Assembly: GCF_014636775.1 (NCBI RefSeq)
Contig: NZ_BMEQ01000007.1
Span: forward strand, 1-64,000
DNA: 64,000 bases
Direction of reading: 5' to 3'
From: Kocuria dechangensis
GTDB taxonomy: Bacteria; Actinomycetota; Actinomycetes; Actinomycetales; Micrococcaceae
Shown one piece after another: positions 59,116 through 64,000 of the stretch. How positions within the stretch are numbered: the stretch's first letter is position 1; every line of letters begins with the position of its first letter. The notes below the pieces were generated by a model. That model was not told where the DNA came from. It did not search any database and worked only from the letters and a program-made list of their open reading frames with translations. The translations under genes and the position numbers were made by a program.

Positions 59116-60987
59116 TTACGGCGAGCCGGAACCTCCGGGGAGGGCGGGGTCCAGGAGGCTCGGCCGGGGGGTCGCCGGGGCCTCGAACAGGGTCGGCTCC
59201 GGCGTGCCTGGCAGCGGGACCTCGCCGGTCGGCGGGGGCGCCGCGACGTCCTCCAGCGGCACCGGGGACTCGACCGCGGGTTCCGGGGACGGCGCGGGCG
59301 GGGACTCGACGAGCGGGGCGGGGGACGTGGTGCCCGGGGCGGTGGCGTCGGGGGTGGCGGCCCCGGGAGTGGCGGCGCCGAAAAAGGTGGTGCCGGGGAC
59401 AGCGGCGGAACCCGTCGGCGCCGAGGACGGCGTGGCCGAGGCCGCTCCCCCGGAGACGGCACCCGGCGCCGGGCCCGGCAGGACGCCGGTCGCCGGTCCC
59501 GGCGCCGTCTCCCGTGCCGTCTCCCGCGCCGTCTCCCGCGCCGGCCCCGGCAGGGTGCCGGGGAGCGGTGCGGCCACCGGTCCGGGGACCTGCGCCACCA
59601 CCCTTCCGCCGCCGGCGGACCGGTCCTCGGCCCCCGGTCCGGCGGGCGTCCGGCCGGCGGGCGGCGGGGTGCCGATCGCGCCGTCGGCCTGCGCCTCGTC
59701 GCCCGGGTCCGCACCCGTGCCCGCGAGCCGGTCCGGGGCCCGGCCGGACCCGCCGGCAGGGGCGGACGGAGCGCCTGCGGAGGGCTCGGCCACGGGCACG
59801 GACAGCCCGGGATCGGCCGTGCCCGGCCGCTCTCCGCGCGATCGGTCGCGGGAGCCGTCGTCGTCGCCCTCCCCTGCCTCCGGGGCGTCCGTCCGGGACG
59901 CGGAGGCGTCGGCGGCAGGGGTCCCGGCCGCCAGGGTCTCGGCCGCCAGGGTCTCGGCCGCGGGGGCCTCGGCCGGCGGGATCTCCCGGTCCGAGGGGCG
60001 CGAGGCCTCGAGGTCCGACCCCGTGTTCCAGGAGACGCCCACGCCGACGAGCACAGCCGCCGCGAGCGCCCCGGCGGCGGCGAGGGACCGGACGCCCCGA
60101 TGGGGGCGCACGGGGTCCGGCGCCGAGGCGATCGCCGCGAGGGGCGGGTGGGCCTGCGCGGCGCGCCGTCTCCCCGACTCGCGGCCCGCGGCGGACAGGA
60201 GGTGCGCGAGCTCCTGCGCCTCCGGCCCCCACGGCGGCACCCCCGCCAGCACCGGGAGCACCCAGGTGCGCAGGCCGTGGCCGATGTCGTCCCGCCGCAG
60301 GTACTCGGCGGCGCAGTGCGGACACGTCCCGAGATGCGCCCGCAGGGCGCCGGCGCGCGGCGCGGGCAGGGCGTCACGCAGCAGCGCGCCGAGGTCGGCG
60401 GTCCAGCTCGCGCAGTCGGGGCCGGCGGGCCAGGTGGCCCCCTCCTCGCGGTAGGCGTGGCGCAGGGCCCCCGCGGCGTCCCCGTGGAGGGAGGACGCGG
60501 CGGCGGGCGTGAGCCCCAGCAGGGCTGCGGCCCGGTCCGGCGGCAGGCCCGCCACCTCGGTGTGCCAGAGCACGGCCTGCGAGCGCTCGGGCAGGCCGGT
60601 GAACGCGCGGGCGACCGGAGCCGCCCCGCCGCGCAGGAGGAGCAGGTCGGCGAGGTCCTCGACCGGCCGGTCCGGGCCGGCTCCCGCACGCCGCGCGGCC
60701 GCGTGGAACCCGACGGCGGCCACGAACCAGGCGTCCGGGAAGACGCCCGGTCCTCCGCCCCTGTGCAGGGCGCGGTGGGCTCCGCGGAACACGTCGGCGG
60801 CGAGGTCGTCCCCCCACGGGCCGGGTCCGAGGTGCGCGCGGGCCACCGCCCGGGCCGTGGCGCTGTGCCGGGCGCGCAGGTGGGCGAAGGCCCCGATGTC
60901 CCCGGACCGCACCGCCGCCAGCAGCGCCTCGTCGGTGGGGAGCCCCGCGTCGGGCGGCCCTGGGGCGCGGTGGTCGGGATGGGGCAT
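59116..60987 (-). CDS. Membrane-tethered ECF-type sigma factor fused to zinc-finger anti-sigma domain
   Basis: 623 residues, ATG at 60985-60987 with GGAG upstream. Region 2 is about 18-95 (LLAAVRSGDIGAFAHLRARH; DVFRGAHRALHRGGG). Region 4 is about 130-185 (AFTGLPERSQAVLWHTEVAG; AALLGLTPAAASSLHGDAAG). A zf-HC2/ZAS-type site follows at His218-x3-Cys222-x2-Cys225 (AHLGTCPHCAAEYL). One membrane helix is near 296-318 (SLAAAGALAAAVLVGVGVSW). The outside part (about 320-623) is Pro/Ala/Thr/Glu-rich and disordered. This design places sigma factor and inhibitor in one chain; activation should need proteolysis or a conformational change. It resembles ECF groups with C-terminal membrane extensions (ECF52-like, from memory). 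Confidence 0.85.
   Translation of the reverse strand: MPHPDHRAPGPPDAGLPTDEALLAAVRSGDIGAFAHLRARHSATARAVARAHLGPGPWGDDLAADVFRGAHRALHRGGGPGVFPDAWFVAAVGFHAAARRAGAGPDRPVEDLADLLLLRGGAAPVARAFTGLPERSQAVLWHTEVAGLPPDRAAALLGLTPAAASSLHGDAAGALRHAYREEGATWPAGPDCASWTADLGALLRDALPAPRAGALRAHLGTCPHCAAEYLRRDDIGHGLRTWVLPVLAGVPPWGPEAQELAHLLSAAGRESGRRRAAQAHPPLAAIASAPDPVRPHRGVRSLAAAGALAAAVLVGVGVSWNTGSDLEASRPSDREIPPAEAPAAETLAAETLAAGTPAADASASRTDAPEAGEGDDDGSRDRSRGERPGTADPGLSVPVAEPSAGAPSAPAGGSGRAPDRLAGTGADPGDEAQADGAIGTPPPAGRTPAGPGAEDRSAGGGRVVAQVPGPVAAPLPGTLPGPARETARETARETAPGPATGVLPGPAPGAVSGGAASATPSSAPTGSAAVPGTTFFGAATPGAATPDATAPGTTSPAPLVESPPAPSPEPAVESPVPLEDVAAPPPTGEVPLPGTPEPTLFEAPATPRPSLLDPALPGGSGSP
59507..59542. repeat. 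Three 12-bp tandem repeats in the sigma-factor gene
   Basis: GTCTCCCG(T/C)GCC occurs three times (59507, 59519, 59531) and encodes the ETARETARETA stretch in the extracytoplasmic tail. Confidence 0.75.
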
Positions 60988-61230
60988 GGCGTCTCCGGGG
61001 CGTGGTCGGGAAGCTCCGCTCGGAGCTTCGACGAGGTCCGGGGGTGCGGCAGGAGCCCGCCGTGGCGGCACGGCCACGCGCTCCGGTTGCGACGGCAACT
61101 CGGACCCCAGCCCCCCGGCTCGTTGCGTGCGCAGGTCCGGGCACAGTGTATCCGCGGATCACACCGCGGCCCGGGCTCGCGCGTCACGTTGGGGCCGCCG
61201 CACCCCGCCCGCCGGGTGTGACGGCGGCTA

Positions 61231-61259
61231 TTGTGAGTACGTCGTGATAACGCTACGGT
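61231..61259 (+). promoter_or_regulatory. Leaderless promoter and repeat of the fur-like gene
   Basis: TTGTGA (61231-61236), a 17-base spacer and TACGGT (61254-61259). The ATG at 61266 is seven bases after the -10 box, so the transcript should be leaderless. Inside, GTGAGTACG and GTGATAACG form an 11-bp-spaced direct repeat over the spacer, a plausible site for autoregulation. Confidence 0.6.
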
Positions 61260-61265
61260 GGCCAC

Positions 61266-61751
61266 ATGCAGACAACGGAACGCCCCGCACCCGAGGACGC
61301 CGGCCGGGCCGCCGCGTGGTCGGACCGGCTGCGCTCCTCCGGCCGCCGGGTCACCAAGCAGAGGCTGGCCGTGCTCGACGCGGTCGACCACCACCCCCAC
61401 TCCACCGCCGAGGACGTCGCCGCCGCCGTGCGCACCGTCCTGCCCGCCATCACGGTGCAGTCGGTGTACGTGGTGCTCTCCGACCTCACCGCCGTGGGCC
61501 TGCTCCGCAAGTTCGAGCCGCCCGCGTCCCCCGCGCTCTACGAGACCCGCACCGACGACAACCACCACCACGCGTACTGCGTGCGCTGCGGGACGGTGGC
61601 CGACGTCGACTGCTCGGTCGGCCACGCCCCCTGCCTGACGCCCTCCGAGCACCACGGCATGCAGCTGCTCTCCGCCGACGTCGTCTACCGCGGCGTGTGC
61701 GCGAGCTGCCTCGCCGCGGAGGCGGAGTCCCCCTCACCCGTCGAGGGCTGA
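61266..61751 (+). CDS. Fur-family metal-responsive regulator (FurA/CatR-like)
   Basis: 161 residues. The winged helix covers about 15-85 (RSSGRRVTKQRLAVLDAVDH; PAITVQSVYVVLSDLTAVGL). The metal part has ETRTDDNHHHAYCVRCGTVA (His-rich sensor and first CxxC) and CASCLA (second CxxC, structural zinc). The order and length match the actinobacterial FurA/CatR group, which usually represses a linked catalase-peroxidase gene. No catalase gene is linked here: the next gene is a convergent SseB-domain gene 15 bp away. The target is therefore unknown. Confidence 0.87.
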   Translation: MQTTERPAPEDAGRAAAWSDRLRSSGRRVTKQRLAVLDAVDHHPHSTAEDVAAAVRTVLPAITVQSVYVVLSDLTAVGLLRKFEPPASPALYETRTDDNHHHAYCVRCGTVADVDCSVGHAPCLTPSEHHGMQLLSADVVYRGVCASCLAAEAESPSPVEG

Positions 61752-61766
61752 CCGCCCCCGCGCGGC

Positions 61767-63209
61767 TCAGCCGCGCCCCGGCCCCGTCCCGTCGGCGGGC
61801 CCGGCGACGTCCGTGGTCCCGTCCTCCGCCGGCGCGTCCTTCCCCTGGACGTCCTCGCCCTTCTCGTTCTTCTCGTCCTGCTCGTTCTGCTCCACGAGCG
61901 CGAGCAGCTCCCGCAGCTGCTCCGCGGTCAGCGTGGCCACCGGCGGCTGCGCGTTGACGCAGACCTTGGCTGCCCCGGAGTCGAGGGCGAAGCGCAGCGC
62001 CTGGCGGGAGGGCGCGGAGCGGATCTCGAGCGTCGGGTCCAGCACGGCGACCTCGGCCGCGGACGTGAACAGCAGCAGCGTGTCCGGCGTGGCCCCCTCC
62101 TCCTGCGGCTTCGCGTAGATCGGCACGGCGCGCCCGTCCTGCACCCGCGTCCCCAGCAGCAGCACCGCGTCCGGGGCGAGCAGGCCGGCCAGCAGCTGCG
62201 ACATGTTGTTGTCGAGCATCGCGGCCTTGACGACGTCGTTGCGCGGGGAGCGCATCGCCCACTCCACCTGCGGGCGGCTGATCCGGCAGCCCTTCCGGGC
62301 CGGGTCGATCACGACGTGGTCGTACTGCGGGTCGTCGGCGACCATCTGCAGCACCCGCACGGCGGACTCGCGCAGCAGCACCGGCTGCCCGCCGTCCTGG
62401 TGGGAGCGCTCGAACATGGCCTGCGCCTCCGCCGCGGAGGTGTAGGCCGCGAGCGAGCGCGTGCCGTCCGGCTCCCCGAGCGCCTGGACGCGCAGCTGGG
62501 ACTCCGGGCCCACCTTCTCCCCGTTGGGCCCCTCCACGAGGGTGCTGGCGGTGACGTCGAGCAGCAGGGTCCCGGCCATGCACTGGCGGATGACCTCGAT
62601 CATCCGGGCGTTGTCCGGGGCGCTCGCGAACCGGTCGATCGCGGCGCGCGCGAGGGGGTGCACCACTCCCTCGCGGTCGGCCTCGGGCTCCGCGCCGGGC
62701 TCCAGCTCGGGCAGCTCGACGCCGTCCCGTGCGGCCAGCTCGGCGGCCCAGGCCGGGATCCGGGTCCGGGTGCGGGGGAAGCGCTCGAGGTGCTGCAGCA
62801 CGTCCTGCGCCGTGAACGGCCCCTCGTCCCCCCAGGGGCGCGGCTCGCCGTCGAGGTCGTAGTCCGCCCCGATGCGATAGGTGGGCTCGGGCCACCCCTG
62901 GGCGAGGATCACCACGGTGGCGGTGAACCAGGTGCCGCGGCCCCGGACGTAGGAGCGCTCCCGGAGCTGCTCGACCGTGGGCAGGACGGCGCTGCCCTCC
63001 TTGATGGGGCCGGCCGTGCCCGGCAGCACCTGGTCCCCGCGGTGCTCCCGGACCCGCAGGTGCACGCGCCCGCCCTGGAACTTCAGGTCCACGACCATCC
63101 GGTCCCAGCCGGGCTCGGTGCGCAGGACCGACAGGATCCAGGTGGCGATCGTGTTGAGCAGCTCCTGCCGGCCTGGTCCGGTGGACGGGGTGGCGGTGGT
63201 CTCGCTCAT
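61767..63209 (-). CDS. SseB-domain protein
   Basis: 480 residues, ATG at 63207-63209. The first about 140 residues form an uncharacterised domain (WILSVLRTEPGWDRMVVDLK; GTWFTATVVILAQGWPEPTY), related to the DUF-type N-terminal part found with SseB. Two SseB-like regions follow: GEPDGTRSLAAYTSAAEAQA (about 245-264) with VVIDPARKGCRISRPQVEWA, and VPIYAKPQEEGATPDTLLLF with KVCVNAQPPVATLTAEQLRE. The tail (from about 440) is acidic and disordered. The name comes from the Salmonella translocon protein, but in actinobacteria these are cytosolic proteins of unknown function. The 246-bp gap after it leads to a divergent gene. Confidence 0.75.
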   Translation of the reverse strand: MSETTATPSTGPGRQELLNTIATWILSVLRTEPGWDRMVVDLKFQGGRVHLRVREHRGDQVLPGTAGPIKEGSAVLPTVEQLRERSYVRGRGTWFTATVVILAQGWPEPTYRIGADYDLDGEPRPWGDEGPFTAQDVLQHLERFPRTRTRIPAWAAELAARDGVELPELEPGAEPEADREGVVHPLARAAIDRFASAPDNARMIEVIRQCMAGTLLLDVTASTLVEGPNGEKVGPESQLRVQALGEPDGTRSLAAYTSAAEAQAMFERSHQDGGQPVLLRESAVRVLQMVADDPQYDHVVIDPARKGCRISRPQVEWAMRSPRNDVVKAAMLDNNMSQLLAGLLAPDAVLLLGTRVQDGRAVPIYAKPQEEGATPDTLLLFTSAAEVAVLDPTLEIRSAPSRQALRFALDSGAAKVCVNAQPPVATLTAEQLRELLALVEQNEQDEKNEKGEDVQGKDAPAEDGTTDVAGPADGTGPGRG

Positions 63210-63442
63210 GGACGGCTCGTTCCCGGCCCGCGGGGGCCTGTTCGGATCGGGGTGGACGGGGGCCGGCCCGGGGCCGGAGGCGGCGCCGCAGGACTCCTGC
63301 GGCCTCCCGCCCAGCCTACCGACCCCGCTCCTCGCGCCGGGGACCCGGGGCCCGTGCCACGCGCCCCGGCGTCCGCCGGGGGGCGCCGTGGCGGGACCGC
63401 GGGCACGGGCCGGGGTGACGTTCGTGCACCCGCGATGATTGC

Positions 63443-63448
63443 TAGCCT
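63443..63448 (+). promoter_or_regulatory. -10 box of the gene at the right edge
   Basis: TAGCCT preceded by TGC (extended -10). The ATG at 63456 is 8 bases beyond it, so a leaderless or nearly leaderless transcript is expected even though GGGAGG precedes the ATG too closely for normal use. Confidence 0.4.
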
Positions 63449-63455
63449 GGGAGGC

Positions 63456-64000
63456 ATGACGAAAACGCTGCAGGACTTGATCGACGAGTCGATCTTCATC
63501 TCCACCGAGTACCAGGCCAGACTGGCCGAGCTCACCCAGGGCGCCGGGTGGGACGTCGACTTCTCCGCCCCGGCGTTCACCCTGCAGACCGATCCCCCCG
63601 TGACCCTCACCCCGTACCTGCTGGGCACCGACTCCGCTCCCCGCGGCTCCTGGATCTGGGCCTGGCAGGAGCTGGGCCACTTCCCCGCCGTGGTCGTCTC
63701 CGCGGCCGTGCAGGCCCGCGAGGCCGGCGAGCGGCTGGGCGTCGAGGAGCTCTCCACGGACGAGCTGCCCGTCGCGGACGGCCTGGCCCGCCGGCTGACC
63801 CTCGCGGCGAAGGCCGTGACGGGCATCTACGCCCACTACCCGGCCACCGCCGGCGGCGGGGTGACCGCCTGGCTGCTGCTGGACGGCCCGGAGTTCGAGC
63901 TGCCCGACCTGACGGTCGAGCGGATGATGCGGGTGATCGCCGAGGCCCTGACCACGGACACCGCGGTGGACCACAACCTCGCCGTGGACTCCTACGCGAA
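63456..64000 (+). CDS. DUF6882-like protein of unknown function, 3' end outside the window
   Basis: The first 181 codons are present. The sequence starts MTKTLQDLIDESIFISTEYQ and has LLGTDSAPRGSWIWAWQELG (about 50-69) and PVADGLARRLTLAAKAVTGI. The SW(I/L)WAWxN/E pattern resembles a family of actinobacterial and proteobacterial proteins annotated as DUF6882; I recall this only from memory. No catalytic motif or membrane segment was seen. It is divergent from the SseB-domain gene. Confidence 0.6.
   Translation, partial: MTKTLQDLIDESIFISTEYQARLAELTQGAGWDVDFSAPAFTLQTDPPVTLTPYLLGTDSAPRGSWIWAWQELGHFPAVVVSAAVQAREAGERLGVEELSTDELPVADGLARRLTLAAKAVTGIYAHYPATAGGGVTAWLLLDGPEFELPDLTVERMMRVIAEALTTDTAVDHNLAVDSYA

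Overview
The window is chromosomal DNA of a very GC-rich actinobacterium. Codon third positions are almost all G or C, promoters carry TAnnnT -10 boxes, and there is a mycothiol gene (mshD), a GlnR-type regulator and a FurA-type regulator. Gene content and order point to the Micrococcaceae, most likely Kocuria or a close relative. The genus is an inference from recognised families, not from a database search.

Layout. 1-1000: start of a 4-hydroxybenzoate hydroxylase gene and an IclR regulator. 1160-18607: the transcription/translation core read on the minus strand, tRNA-Trp, secE, nusG, rplK, rplA, rplJ, rplL, rpoB, rpoC. It is interrupted by a GNAT gene (between rplA and rplJ) and by gcvP-gcvT under a tandem glycine riboswitch (between rplL and rpoB). 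18900-33900: mainly metabolism, with an aminotransferase, PPK2, phosphofructokinase, YgfZ, glnR, an in-frame MshD-PPK1 fusion, a MutT1-like hydrolase, thyA-folA, asd and a GntR regulator. 33900-38000: PGPGW protein, murB, an MFS permease, a pair of MaoC dehydratases, tRNA-Met and tRNA-Thr.

38170-49450 is the most unusual region: eight minus-strand genes. A histidine kinase and response regulator lie upstream of a tightly overlapping operon (MurG-like glycosyltransferase, two GT4 glycosyltransferases, ABC exporter, protein with two APH-type kinase domains), followed by an anchored acidic-tailed protein. CATGA-like direct repeats with an 11-bp period lie in front of the kinase gene, the glycosyltransferase operon and the acidic-tail gene. 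I propose one regulated envelope-glycoconjugate system; product and signal are unknown.

49500-64000: a DEAD-box RNA helicase, DUF2079 membrane protein, AlkA-like glycosylase, VIT iron/manganese transporter with a candidate iron box, thioredoxin, LLM oxidoreductase, tRNA-Tyr, YajQ, HtpX, a membrane-tethered sigma factor fused to its own zinc-finger anti-sigma domain, a leaderless FurA-like gene, an SseB-domain protein and a 3'-truncated gene of unknown function. No insertion sequence, prophage or CRISPR array was seen.
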